Assembly (NCBI GenBank): GCA_946061495.1
Contig: CAMGSV010000034.1
Coordinates: 1-16,109, forward strand
DNA from: an uncultured Spirochaetales bacterium
GTDB lineage: Bacteria > Spirochaetota > Spirochaetia > Treponematales > Treponemataceae
Direction: 5' to 3'
DNA length: 16,109 bases
The position numbers were made by a program, and so were the translations under genes. The first letter of the stretch is position 1. The number at the start of each line of letters is the position of its first letter. Below the pieces are notes generated by a model. That model ran no database searches. It was given only the letters and a program-made list of their open reading frames with translations, and was not told the DNA's origin. Of the stretch, positions 1 through 6,002 are shown piece after piece.

Positions 1-632
1 GATATCTTTGCATCTCTTGTTGAATCAACAAATTCAATATTTCCTGAAATCAAAGATACCGCATCAAAATCGGCATAACTGCTGTCATATCTGGTGTACC
101 CACTGGAAATATATGAATCCGAGTCTCTGGAAACATTTAATCTGTTTCTTCGAGACAGAATAGAAAAGTCTGCATTTTTTTTATTATACCCTTTTACAAA
201 AATCATAGTCCTTTTTGTTTTCGGATCTGTATAAATGAATTTTTCTTTAAGAGCTTCCAGTGGATTTTGCTGTTCTTTATCTGTCAGTTTATCAATAACA
301 TCATCAGTAATTGCAATTCTTAATGGAGATAATGCACCTAAAGATACAATTTCTTCAAAGATTCTTAATTGAATAAAACAACCATCTTCATCCATACTAA
401 GGATTATATTCATGCTGCTTCTACCATTTCTTAGCAAATCAAGCTGATCTTCACTTGATTTATTACTAGGTGTAATTACAGTTTTCTTTCCTTCAAAAGA
501 GAGTTCATAAACATTATCCAAATAATTAAACTCAATCTGAACTTCATCACCTTCTTTCATACCTTCAACAGGTGTCCTGAGAGTAACAATTACTTTATGG
601 TCTCCGCCCCAAATAATATCCGATGTCTTCAT
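1..632 (-). CDS. Unrecognised protein, C-terminal part beyond window
   Basis: The minus-strand frame is open from an ATG at 630-632 to the window edge, giving about 210 residues with no stop. The start is supported by AGGAAAAGG just upstream, and it begins 9 bp after the stop of the kinase gene, so it is very probably the fourth gene of the same operon. The N-terminus reads MKTSDIIWGGDHKVIVTLRT. The first 100 residues look beta-rich, with alternating hydrophobic residues. They are followed by a charged helix (DKLTDKEQQNPLEALKEKF) and a polar Ser/Tyr/Asp-rich stretch. I see no signal peptide, no membrane segment and no catalytic motif, and I do not recognise a family. By position it could be a substrate, adaptor or effector of the kinase/phosphatase pair. 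That is inference from context only. Confidence 0.75.
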   Translation of the reverse strand, partial: MKTSDIIWGGDHKVIVTLRTPVEGMKEGDEVQIEFNYLDNVYELSFEGKKTVITPSNKSSEDQLDLLRNGRSSMNIILSMDEDGCFIQLRIFEEIVSLGALSPLRIAITDDVIDKLTDKEQQNPLEALKEKFIYTDPKTKRTMIFVKGYNKKNADFSILSRRNRLNVSRDSDSYISSGYTRYDSSYADFDAVSLISGNIEFVDSTRDAKI

Positions 633-641
633 ATCCTTTTC

Positions 642-2060
642 CTATTTAACCACTGCGTATCTAAAAGAAACACCTTTTACATTATTTCCAAAATCAAAGT
701 TCTGAAGTTCCTTTGGATTTATAAAAATGATAGTATCCCTAGGCTCCAAGGGCTTCGGCTGCTCTTTCTTAATAACTGAAAATTTTTCTTCATTTACCCT
801 TTTCAAAGCCACCATATTTCCCAACTGATTTATAAGATAATACTTTCCATCTTTTGCCAATCGAACAGAAAAATATTCTTCCAAAGCAGTCTCACCATTT
901 TCTTCATAAGAGTCTTTAATATAATTCTTTGTTACAATATTTTTAGACTTTTCTTTAAAAACAAAATCCTCAAGATGTTTATCGCTTACAGGAATTTTCT
1001 GACCTCTTATCTTGCAGATATATCTTTCATAAAATGCAATTCTTAATGGTTTCTCGTAGGGAGCATCACACCATGGACAAATATATTTATGATTATCATC
1101 AGGCTTTGCATAATGCCAGTTTCCACAAACAGAACATTTTACAACTAAATTTGAAGCTCTCTGAAAAGCTAATGCATATTCTTGTGCCCTAATTCTTGAC
1201 ACACGATTTTCTTTTCCATCAATAAATGTTTTCTGAAACAAGTACTTTAATGTAGTTGTAAAAACAACATCAGAGGGAAGCATTTGTGAAGACCGGTTTA
1301 AATCATTCGATGGATCTTCAACATAAGGATAAAGACCTTTGTAAGCCTCTGTCATTTGTTCAGGAGTTCCATCTTCAATGAAATCTCCAATATATGGATG
1401 ACCAGCCTTTAATAATTCAAACAAAATAACTGCTAGAGAATAACTATCTGTAAAAATATCTGGATCGAGCTGCCGTGCAAGAATTTCTGGAGCCATGTAA
1501 CGAGAGGTTCCAAGTACATTAACTTCATCAGCACCAGGAATATAGATGTTATCAATATCAATCATGCAAACTGAATTGACATCGATATTTTCGTTTATAA
1601 GGATATTATTTCCTGATAAATCACAGTAGGCCAAATTCTTTTTATGGAGATTAGCAAATTGTATGGCTATTTTTTGACCTAACAAAAGCCTCTTATACAA
1701 ACCACCAGTGCTATTGTTATACCAGTCAGAAAAAGACATTTCTCGATTAGGGATAAGCGTTTTGTTTAACGAAATATGTCCTTTTACTTTCTTCATTACA
1801 TATCCGATATAAGGTGAACTAATAATATCAAGTGGCTTGATAAACTGATCTGGATAGTCTATTCCCAAAAGCCAATTGAGTTTCTTTAATTTTTTCTTGT
1901 TTTTCAATTCAGATTCTTTCTTATACAGCTTTACTACATATTTATCATCAACTGTACTATATATAATTCCTTGAGCACCTTGGCCAATAATTTTAGAAAG
2001 ATAATACTTGGTTCCACTAATTGATGTTAAAATTTGCCCTTCAAGTGTATCCATTGTCAT
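642..2060 (-). CDS. Ser/Thr protein kinase with C-terminal zinc ribbon (TerY-P triad kinase)
   Basis: This is a 472-residue eukaryotic-type protein kinase. Visible motifs are the glycine loop IGQGAQG (25-31), the ATP-binding lysine in VVK (K44), the catalytic loop CDLSGNN (D147, N152), a DFG-equivalent DID (D168) and the APE motif (190-192). The HRD histidine/arginine pair is replaced by Y-C, so this is a non-RD kinase in which activation-loop phosphorylation is less likely to be the switch. After the kinase fold comes a CxxC-15-CxxC zinc ribbon (C309, C312, C328, C331). A further domain of about 140 residues follows that I do not recognise. There is no transmembrane segment, so it should be cytoplasmic. 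The ATG follows the phosphatase stop with no gap, behind GAGGGAAG; a second ATG two codons in is possible. A kinase with a C-terminal Zn module next to PP2C and a TerY-like vWA protein is the layout described as the TerY-P triad. The substrate is unknown. Confidence 0.9.
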   Translation of the reverse strand: MTMDTLEGQILTSISGTKYYLSKIIGQGAQGIIYSTVDDKYVVKLYKKESELKNKKKLKKLNWLLGIDYPDQFIKPLDIISSPYIGYVMKKVKGHISLNKTLIPNREMSFSDWYNNSTGGLYKRLLLGQKIAIQFANLHKKNLAYCDLSGNNILINENIDVNSVCMIDIDNIYIPGADEVNVLGTSRYMAPEILARQLDPDIFTDSYSLAVILFELLKAGHPYIGDFIEDGTPEQMTEAYKGLYPYVEDPSNDLNRSSQMLPSDVVFTTTLKYLFQKTFIDGKENRVSRIRAQEYALAFQRASNLVVKCSVCGNWHYAKPDDNHKYICPWCDAPYEKPLRIAFYERYICKIRGQKIPVSDKHLEDFVFKEKSKNIVTKNYIKDSYEENGETALEEYFSVRLAKDGKYYLINQLGNMVALKRVNEEKFSVIKKEQPKPLEPRDTIIFINPKELQNFDFGNNVKGVSFRYAVVK

Positions 2061-2777
2061 TTATCTTCCCTCAATTCTACATATAAGGATAGTTTTATCA
2101 TCGCCATTTTTCTTATTAAGACTGAATACCCAATCTGTCAATTCTACCACGAAATTTGGATTTTCAATAGCTAAATCGATGTAATCTGGAAACTCCGCAA
2201 TTTTTTCAGAATTGAGTTCTTTTTCAATCCCATCTGTCATCAAAATTATCAAAATTGGCTGTAATTTGTCATGCTTTATTGAGGCAATCTTAAATTGCTG
2301 TTTAGGTATAGATTCTCCCAATGCAAATGTTTCTGATGTATAGAATTCGGGCTCCTCATATAAAAAAGAAGAACCTTCTCCATTTTTCACAATAACAGCC
2401 CCATCTCCAATTTTTCCCATGACGAGCCTATCGGTATAAACATATAAAAAATTGACGGTAGTACCATAATCACTCCAATTTTTACCAACCAGACTCTTCC
2501 ATTTAGAAAAAATTTTCTGTTTTATTTCATCTTCTGTCAAGTCAACACAGTCCGAGAGCATGTTACACACAGCCTCACACGCTTTATCAGCTCCTTCTTT
2601 TGCAAGTTTACAAGTACTTACACCATCCGCGACCACAAACGCATAATTTCCCAAGTCATCAATTAGAAATGAATAGGAATCTTGATTACAAATACCATTT
2701 TTTTTGTGGTTCTCCCCTTGAACAGAGAGAACCATGATTCTTGCAGTATCAAGTTCTTTTATAATTACATCACTCAT
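2061..2777 (-). CDS. PP2C-family Ser/Thr protein phosphatase (TerY-P triad)
   Basis: This 238-residue single-domain PP2C phosphatase has its metal-binding and catalytic motifs intact: NQD (D33), VVADG (D51, G52), YGTT (104-107), GDG (124-126), MTDG (D182, G183) and a terminal GDDKT (D226, D227). Enzymes of this family remove phosphate from Ser/Thr using two Mn/Mg ions. The natural partner is the kinase encoded immediately downstream. The ATG overlaps the end of the vWA gene by 4 bp (ATGA) and has no clear Shine-Dalgarno of its own, so translation is probably coupled to the vWA gene. No membrane segment or sensor domain is present, so the input signal must come from elsewhere, perhaps through the vWA partner. 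Assignment to PP2C is firm; the pathway role is inferred from the gene order. Confidence 0.92.
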   Translation of the reverse strand: MSDVIIKELDTARIMVLSVQGENHKKNGICNQDSYSFLIDDLGNYAFVVADGVSTCKLAKEGADKACEAVCNMLSDCVDLTEDEIKQKIFSKWKSLVGKNWSDYGTTVNFLYVYTDRLVMGKIGDGAVIVKNGEGSSFLYEEPEFYTSETFALGESIPKQQFKIASIKHDKLQPILIILMTDGIEKELNSEKIAEFPDYIDLAIENPNFVVELTDWVFSLNKKNGDDKTILICRIEGR

Positions 2778-3475
2778 ACAAGAATATCATCATCAGATTC
2801 GGAATCGAACTTAAGGAAACTCTGTACATTATCTGGGTCTGTGCTAGACATTCTACTAATGGTAGACATAGTTACCCATTTAAACATTTTGGCAATATCA
2901 TTTGCATTAGACGCCCGCATCGGTTCTGTTTCATTATTTAAGAATGCTCTAAGCATATTAAGGTCAGTAGCTTCATCTACACTCATAGCAATTCTCATAC
3001 ATTTTGCACATCTAGGGGCTTCATGGAACAACGTGATTGGCTCCCAGTTCAAGTAGTTTTCAAGAGAGTCGTATTCTTTTCCGTCATAATCCGTTGGACA
3101 TCCATCACTCAAAAGAACAATTGTTGGCTGGAAATCTTTTGATTTTACAATTTCTTTGTCTTCAATAACTTCTTTAAGCTTAGTAATAGCAGCACCCATT
3201 GGAGTTCTACCAGCTGCAACCAATTCAGCAATTTCTACATCCTTAATATCAGTCGGTAATTGATGGACAATGACTTCATCATTTCCACCAAAAGTGATTA
3301 TACATAATTTGAAAACCCCACGAATGTCGTCAACATTCCGAAGAGTTGCAACCATATCCTGAATTGCTTTGTTTACAGCCTGGATTTTCATCCCACGCAT
3401 ACTACCGCTTACATCTGCCAGAATAAAAATGGGCAGAGCCCTTTCTTTGGTTATAACAAAATCATTTAATCCCAT
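2774..3475 (-). CDS. TerY-like von Willebrand factor A domain protein
   Basis: This 233-residue protein is essentially one vWA domain. The metal-ion-dependent adhesion site is complete: DVSGSM (D21, S23, S25), the threonine in GRTPMG (T91) and the aspartate in LLSDG (D124). Such cytoplasmic vWA proteins bind a divalent metal and act as scaffolds for protein partners. The pattern DVSGSM near the N-terminus with GRTPMG and SDGxPTD resembles TerY of tellurium-resistance clusters. A CxxC pair (C156, C159) sits in the segment RCAKCMRIAMS, and the C-terminus is acidic (SESDDD). The start is chosen by GAGGAG 7 bp upstream of the ATG. It is the first gene of the operon and overlaps the phosphatase by 4 bp. 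No TerD, TerC or TerZ gene is visible in the window, so the tellurite label should not be taken as a phenotype. Confidence 0.88.
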   Translation of the reverse strand: MGLNDFVITKERALPIFILADVSGSMRGMKIQAVNKAIQDMVATLRNVDDIRGVFKLCIITFGGNDEVIVHQLPTDIKDVEIAELVAAGRTPMGAAITKLKEVIEDKEIVKSKDFQPTIVLLSDGCPTDYDGKEYDSLENYLNWEPITLFHEAPRCAKCMRIAMSVDEATDLNMLRAFLNNETEPMRASNANDIAKMFKWVTMSTISRMSSTDPDNVQSFLKFDSESDDDILV

Positions 3476-3519
3476 AATTCAACTCCTCTAAGTAACTCTA
3501 TCTTAATTAAACTAAGCAA

Positions 3520-3538
3520 CAACTTTCTGAGAAAGTTG
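3520..3538. repeat. Perfect 9-bp inverted repeat upstream of the vWA-PP2C-kinase operon
   Basis: CAACTTTCT-G-AGAAAGTTG has nine paired bases around one central base. It lies 45 bp upstream of the vWA start codon and 18 bp outside the insertion-sequence end. There is no T-run in the minus direction after it, so it is not a terminator for the IS gene. It could be an operator for the operon or a hairpin in its leader. Confidence 0.5.
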
Positions 3539-3560
3539 AAAAAACCATTTAATTATGGTT
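3539..3560 (-). terminator. Possible weak terminator at the left IS end
   Basis: Read on the minus strand, AACCAT-AATTAA-ATGGTT forms a 6-bp stem running straight into six T residues. It follows the transposase stop (3566-3568) directly and straddles the IS boundary at 3557. The stem is AT-rich, so termination is probably leaky. It would partly insulate the vWA operon from transcription out of the IS. Confidence 0.4.
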
Positions 3561-3574
3561 CTAGACTAGTATCT
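3557..3574 (+). repeat. IS left terminal inverted repeat
   Basis: It begins GGTTCTAGACTAGTATCT and pairs with the repeat at 4277-4294. The transposase stop codon lies inside it, as is common in compact elements. Confidence 0.65.
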
Positions 3575-4252
3575 TTTCAGTATTTTAGCCAGTTCCCTGA
3601 CCAAATCGGCATTGCGGCGGTTGTACCTCCACTGGCACTCCATCAAGTGTACCACGAATCTGTCGGATGAGCAACCGTTGAATTTCGCAAGCCTGCGCTT
3701 GGCAAAGCTCCTGACAAACCAGAGGTTTGTGCGTTCTCTATCCCGTTCACATGGCTCTTCCCCCTGGCAAACTCGTTGTGGCTGTGTAGCTCCAGCTACA
3801 CACTGGAATACACGGTAGTGGTCGTATCCGTTGACAATCAGGCCGTCATATGCCGCCCAGCCGTCGGAATAGATGGTGGATCTCTCCAGCACAAGTCCTT
3901 GTATTATAGGCATGAGGCTCTCCCTGGAGCAGTCGCTGACTATCCTGACGACGACCTTACCGCCTCGCTTGAGGAGGCCGAACACCGGCGTCTTTCCTGC
4001 CGCCCCGCGCCCCCTCTTCCCTCGCACCCTGCGGGCCCCGAAGTAGGACTCGTCAACCTCGAACTCCCCGCCCTCAGCCCTCGTCTCAGCAATCGCCGCC
4101 AGCAGTATCTTGTGCCGGAACTCATTGTACCAGCTGTTCACCGTGTTGCGGTTCACACCGACAATTTCCGCACACGCCGTCGCCGTTATGTCCGCACAAA
4201 AGCATCGGATAATCTGCCTGTGTTTTTGTGCACTTAATCTCTTGTATTTCAT
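3566..4252 (-). CDS. IS1595-family (DDE_Tnp_IS1595/ISXO2-like) transposase, internally scrambled
   Basis: This 228-residue frame has an N-terminal helix-turn-helix region (about 8-45, GVNRNTVNSWYNEF), the first catalytic motif EVDESYFGARR (about 64-74), RGKRGRGAAGKTPVFGLLKRGGKV, and the second motif IYSDGWAAYDGL (about 127-138). The C-terminus is conserved (SFAKRRLAKFNGC, HLMECQWRYN). Between them the expected H-x-N-x-I-E-x-x-W motif is absent and replaced by Cys/Arg-rich sequence. The missing motif is present in another minus-strand frame at about 3734-3780, encoding NEFARGKSHVNGIEN. The frame changes occur at two short palindromes (3783-3802 and 3714-3730). The net excess of about 36 nt implies an intact ancestor of about 216 residues, a normal IS1016-like length. 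As annotated it is probably catalytically dead. The Shine-Dalgarno is weak. Confidence 0.85.
   Translation of the reverse strand: MKYKRLSAQKHRQIIRCFCADITATACAEIVGVNRNTVNSWYNEFRHKILLAAIAETRAEGGEFEVDESYFGARRVRGKRGRGAAGKTPVFGLLKRGGKVVVRIVSDCSRESLMPIIQGLVLERSTIYSDGWAAYDGLIVNGYDHYRVFQCVAGATQPQRVCQGEEPCERDRERTNLWFVRSFAKRRLAKFNGCSSDRFVVHLMECQWRYNRRNADLVRELAKILKRY
3714..3730. repeat. Palindrome inside the transposase gene (second frame change)
   Basis: ACAAACC-AGA-GGTTTGT has a 7-bp stem and a 3-nt loop. It sits exactly where the reading frame of the conserved NGIEN motif must return to that of SFAKRRL. On the minus strand, 23 nt separate the AAC of GIEN from the AGC of SFAK where the family has two codons, a surplus of 17 nt, equal to the palindrome length. 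Confidence 0.7.
3783..3802. repeat. Palindrome inside the transposase gene (first frame change)
   Basis: TGTGTAGCT-CC-AGCTACACA has a 9-bp stem and a 2-nt loop. Removing 19 nt here on the minus strand restores a continuous family-like reading, VFHSHNEFARGKSHVNGIEN, from two frames. This marks it as an insertion into the transposase gene. Confidence 0.7.
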
Positions 4253-4276
4253 TGACTTTCATCTTCCTCTTTCTGG

Positions 4277-4294
4277 AGATGATAGTCAAGAACC
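4277..4294 (-). repeat. IS right terminal inverted repeat
   Basis: Read inward on the minus strand it begins GGTTCTTGACTATCATCT and matches the left repeat except at three or so positions. It lies just upstream of the transposase start. Confidence 0.65.
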
Positions 4295-4547
4295 TTTCCA
4301 AATTGTATGTCTTTGACCAGCTGGAGCGTTTCAAGGCCTTTAACCCGTCACCAATTTTTTTCCGCTTCCTGGCAAAGATTGAACACCATTGTGAGCGTCC
4401 AATCAGCGGGGCGCACTCCAAAGGGTGGCCTTTTTGTTTGGCTACCCTTGTCCGGCGGCATCGTCCGTCCAAAATGTAATCCGGTTACAGAACATTTCTT
4501 GCCCATCAGGTATAGTGGTCTCGTAGACTAATTGTTCGAGGTGCAAT
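4295..4547. other. Intergenic region upstream of the ferredoxin operon
   Basis: About 250 bp between the IS and the ferredoxin start with no convincing gene. It holds a hairpin at 4422-4448 (AGGGTGGCC, 9-nt T-rich loop, GGCTACCCT; one G-T pair), which could be a remnant terminator. A TATAGT at 4513-4518 could serve as a -10 for the operon, but I see no good -35 at the right distance. GAGGTG before the ATG is the ribosome binding site. Confidence 0.4.
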
Positions 4548-4739
4548 ATGGCAAGGAAAAATGCTGTGGTAGATCGCAAGCTTTGTGTAGCCTGCGGTTC
4601 CTGTGCAAAGGTCTGCCCCAAGGATGCGATTTCTCTTCCCCAGGGGATTTTTGCCTTTGTAGATACATCAAAATGTGTGGGATGTGGTCTTTGTGCCAAG
4701 GAATGTCCTGCAACAGTAATTACCGTGGAGGTGGCATAA
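4548..4739 (+). CDS. 2[4Fe-4S] bacterial-type ferredoxin
   Basis: A 63-residue protein with two perfect CxxCxxCxxxCP motifs (C13, C16, C19, C23 and C43, C46, C49, C53), the pattern of low-potential clostridial-type ferredoxins. It should be a cytoplasmic electron carrier loaded by enzymes such as pyruvate:ferredoxin oxidoreductase. Its start is supported by GAGGTG upstream. A longer frame on the same strand runs through this region from 4532, but the ferredoxin is unmistakable and that frame is only the unused upstream extension of the next gene. The stop (TAA) shares one base with the next ATG, so the two genes are translationally coupled. This makes it likely that this ferredoxin is the dedicated donor for the membrane Fe-S protein and reductase encoded after it. 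Confidence 0.95.
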   Translation: MARKNAVVDRKLCVACGSCAKVCPKDAISLPQGIFAFVDTSKCVGCGLCAKECPATVITVEVA

Positions 4740-5488
4740 TGGCTGTGGCAAAGAAAAAGAAGTGGAGCGAATATATGTGGATTGTTTCTGCCACATACTT
4801 GATTCTTGGTTTCTTTAACATCATGTTTGCATGGATTGGGCTTTTATGCTTTTTTATTCCCCTGATTCTTTCCATTGCCAATGGAAGAAAGACCTACTGC
4901 AATAGGTTTTGCGGAAGGGGACAGCTGTTTGCCATGCTGGGAAAGAAATTCAAGCTTTCCCGCAACAAGGACGTTCCCAAGTGGATGAAAGCCCGTTGGT
5001 TTCGCTATGGATTTTTGGCCTTCTTTTTGACCATGTTCATGCTGATGATTTGGAATACAGTCCAGGTGTTCCGAGGTGCTGCTACCTTAAGAGAGGCAGT
5101 GACCTTATTGTGGGCCTTCCGCCTGCCTTGGGAGTTTGCCTACCATGGAACAAGCTTTTCTCCATGGACGGCACAGTTTGCCTTTGGTTTTTACGGTGTC
5201 ATGTTGACCTCTTCTGTTCTTGGAATGATTACCATGTTTGCCTATAAGCCCCGTTCCTGGTGCGTGTATTGCCCCATGGGAACCATGACCCAGCTGATTT
5301 GCATGGCAAAGCATCCTGCGGAGGCAAAAAATCCTGACTCCGTCAAGACCTTGGAGGACATAGTGGGCCACAAGGAGGTGCGGTTTGCAAAGACTTGTGG
5401 AAATAATGAGGCAAAGGGGAAGAAGTCTTGTCCATTATGTGGTATATTTGGAAAAGATGGAGGTAGTGAAAATGAAAGTCACGCTTAA
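4739..5488 (+). CDS. Polytopic membrane 4Fe-4S-binding protein (NosR/CcoG-like Fe-S segment family)
   Basis: A 249-residue membrane protein starting MAVAKKKKWS. Hydrophobic segments lie at about 13-47 (two helices), 88-106 and 143-167. Just after the first helical pair comes TYCNRFCGRGQLF (C54, C58), and after the last helix WCVYCPMGTMTQ (C175, C178). These resemble the polyferredoxin-like motifs of NosR/CcoG/YccM-type proteins near the cytoplasmic membrane face. A C-terminal tail adds C220 and CPLC (231-234). I infer an electron-transfer role next to the ferredoxin. The true start is taken at 4739 because it overlaps the ferredoxin stop; an upstream extension to 4532 would swallow the ferredoxin gene. 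The 3' end overlaps the following gene by 17 bp. Whether it donates to quinone, to a lumenal thiol system or to the reductase downstream cannot be read from the sequence. Confidence 0.8.
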   Translation: MAVAKKKKWSEYMWIVSATYLILGFFNIMFAWIGLLCFFIPLILSIANGRKTYCNRFCGRGQLFAMLGKKFKLSRNKDVPKWMKARWFRYGFLAFFLTMFMLMIWNTVQVFRGAATLREAVTLLWAFRLPWEFAYHGTSFSPWTAQFAFGFYGVMLTSSVLGMITMFAYKPRSWCVYCPMGTMTQLICMAKHPAEAKNPDSVKTLEDIVGHKEVRFAKTCGNNEAKGKKSCPLCGIFGKDGGSENESHA

Positions 5489-5672
5489 TGAAGACCCTGA
5501 GTTTGTAGCGAAGATGCGGGCTGCCCTGCAGAAGAAGGGGATGTATTGCCCCTGTCGTCTTGAGAAGATTGATGATAACTTCTGTATTTGCAAGGAATTT
5601 CGCGATCAGATAAATGACCCTGATTACGAGGGCTATTGTCACTGCAAGCTATACTACAAGTCAAAGGACTGA
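5472..5672 (+). CDS. Ferredoxin:thioredoxin reductase catalytic-subunit-like protein
   Basis: A small 66-residue protein with the cysteine signature of the FTR catalytic (beta) subunit: CPC (C26, C28), CIC (C38, C40) and CHC (C56, C58). In characterised FTRs these six cysteines hold a [4Fe-4S] cluster next to a redox-active disulfide, which takes electrons one at a time from ferredoxin and reduces thioredoxin. The ATG at 5472 is chosen over upstream ATGs because GGAGG lies 8 bp before it, and because the upstream extension is only the overlap with the membrane protein. Thioredoxin follows after 18 bp. It is shorter than plant/cyanobacterial catalytic subunits (about 110 residues), and no variable subunit is encoded nearby. 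The gene order ferredoxin, FTR-like, thioredoxin strongly supports the assignment. Confidence 0.85.
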   Translation: MKVTLNEDPEFVAKMRAALQKKGMYCPCRLEKIDDNFCICKEFRDQINDPDYEGYCHCKLYYKSKD

Positions 5673-5690
5673 TTTTACAAGGAGAATACA

Positions 5691-6002
5691 ATGGCTGTAT
5701 TGAAGGTAACAAAGGACGTTTTCGAGTCGCAGATTAAGACAAGTGACAAGGTTGTGATGCTGGATTTCTATGCTGATTGGTGTGGTCCCTGCAACATGGT
5801 GGCTCCGCTGGTGGCAGAGCTTGCCGAGGAAAATCCTGACTACTGCATCGGCAAGGTGAATGTAGATGATGAACCGGAATTGGCTCGCCAGTTCGGTGTG
5901 ACTACAATTCCTACCTTGGTGGTGCTAAACAAGGGCGAGCTTGTTCGTCAATCTATTGGTGCTTTGCCCAAGGCAAAGCTTGAGGCGTTCCTAAAGGGCT
6001 AG
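5691..6002 (+). CDS. trxA: Thioredoxin
   Basis: A 103-residue classical thioredoxin with the active site WCGPC (W30, C31, C34), the buried aspartate D25 and the cis-proline in TTIPT (P74). There is no signal peptide, so it is cytoplasmic. It is preceded by AAGGAG and is the last gene of the ferredoxin/membrane Fe-S/FTR operon. No NADPH-dependent thioredoxin reductase is present in the window, which fits reduction by the FTR-like protein encoded just upstream. The last 12 bp overlap the end of the convergent Crp/Fnr-family gene, and no separate terminator can be seen between them. The symbol is by family; which paralogue of the genome it represents is not known. Confidence 0.95.
   Translation: MAVLKVTKDVFESQIKTSDKVVMLDFYADWCGPCNMVAPLVAELAEENPDYCIGKVNVDDEPELARQFGVTTIPTLVVLNKGELVRQSIGALPKAKLEAFLKG

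Larger units (their letters stand above)
3557..4294 (-). mobile_element. IS1595-family insertion sequence, 738 bp
   Basis: The element contains a single transposase gene on the minus strand, bounded by imperfect terminal inverted repeats that both begin GGTTCT outside-in. The left repeat is 3557-3574 and the right repeat 4277-4294, with about 15 of 18 positions matching. The size is normal for a minimal IS1595-family (IS1016-like) element. The family usually makes 8-bp target duplications. Here the flanking octamers are TTAATTAT (3549-3556) and TTTCCAAA (4295-4302), which do not match. The ends were found by aligning the two flanks by eye, so the exact first base is uncertain by one or two positions. 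Confidence 0.75.

Noticed and set aside
1..3475. Tellurite-resistance cluster
   Set aside because: Only the TerY-like triad is present; no TerC, TerD, TerZ or related genes are seen, so a tellurite phenotype is not supported.
4122..4472. Minus-strand frame of 116 codons upstream of the transposase
   Set aside because: It crosses the IS end and runs out of frame over the transposase N-terminus, its composition is atypical and I see no motif. Treated as a shadow frame.
4228..4531. Plus-strand frames between the IS and the ferredoxin gene
   Set aside because: Short, without ribosome binding sites or recognisable domains, and they mutually overlap; no support for a gene.
4532..4738. Upstream extension of the membrane Fe-S protein
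   Set aside because: This stretch encodes the ferredoxin in another frame with two perfect Fe-S motifs; the extension is chance.
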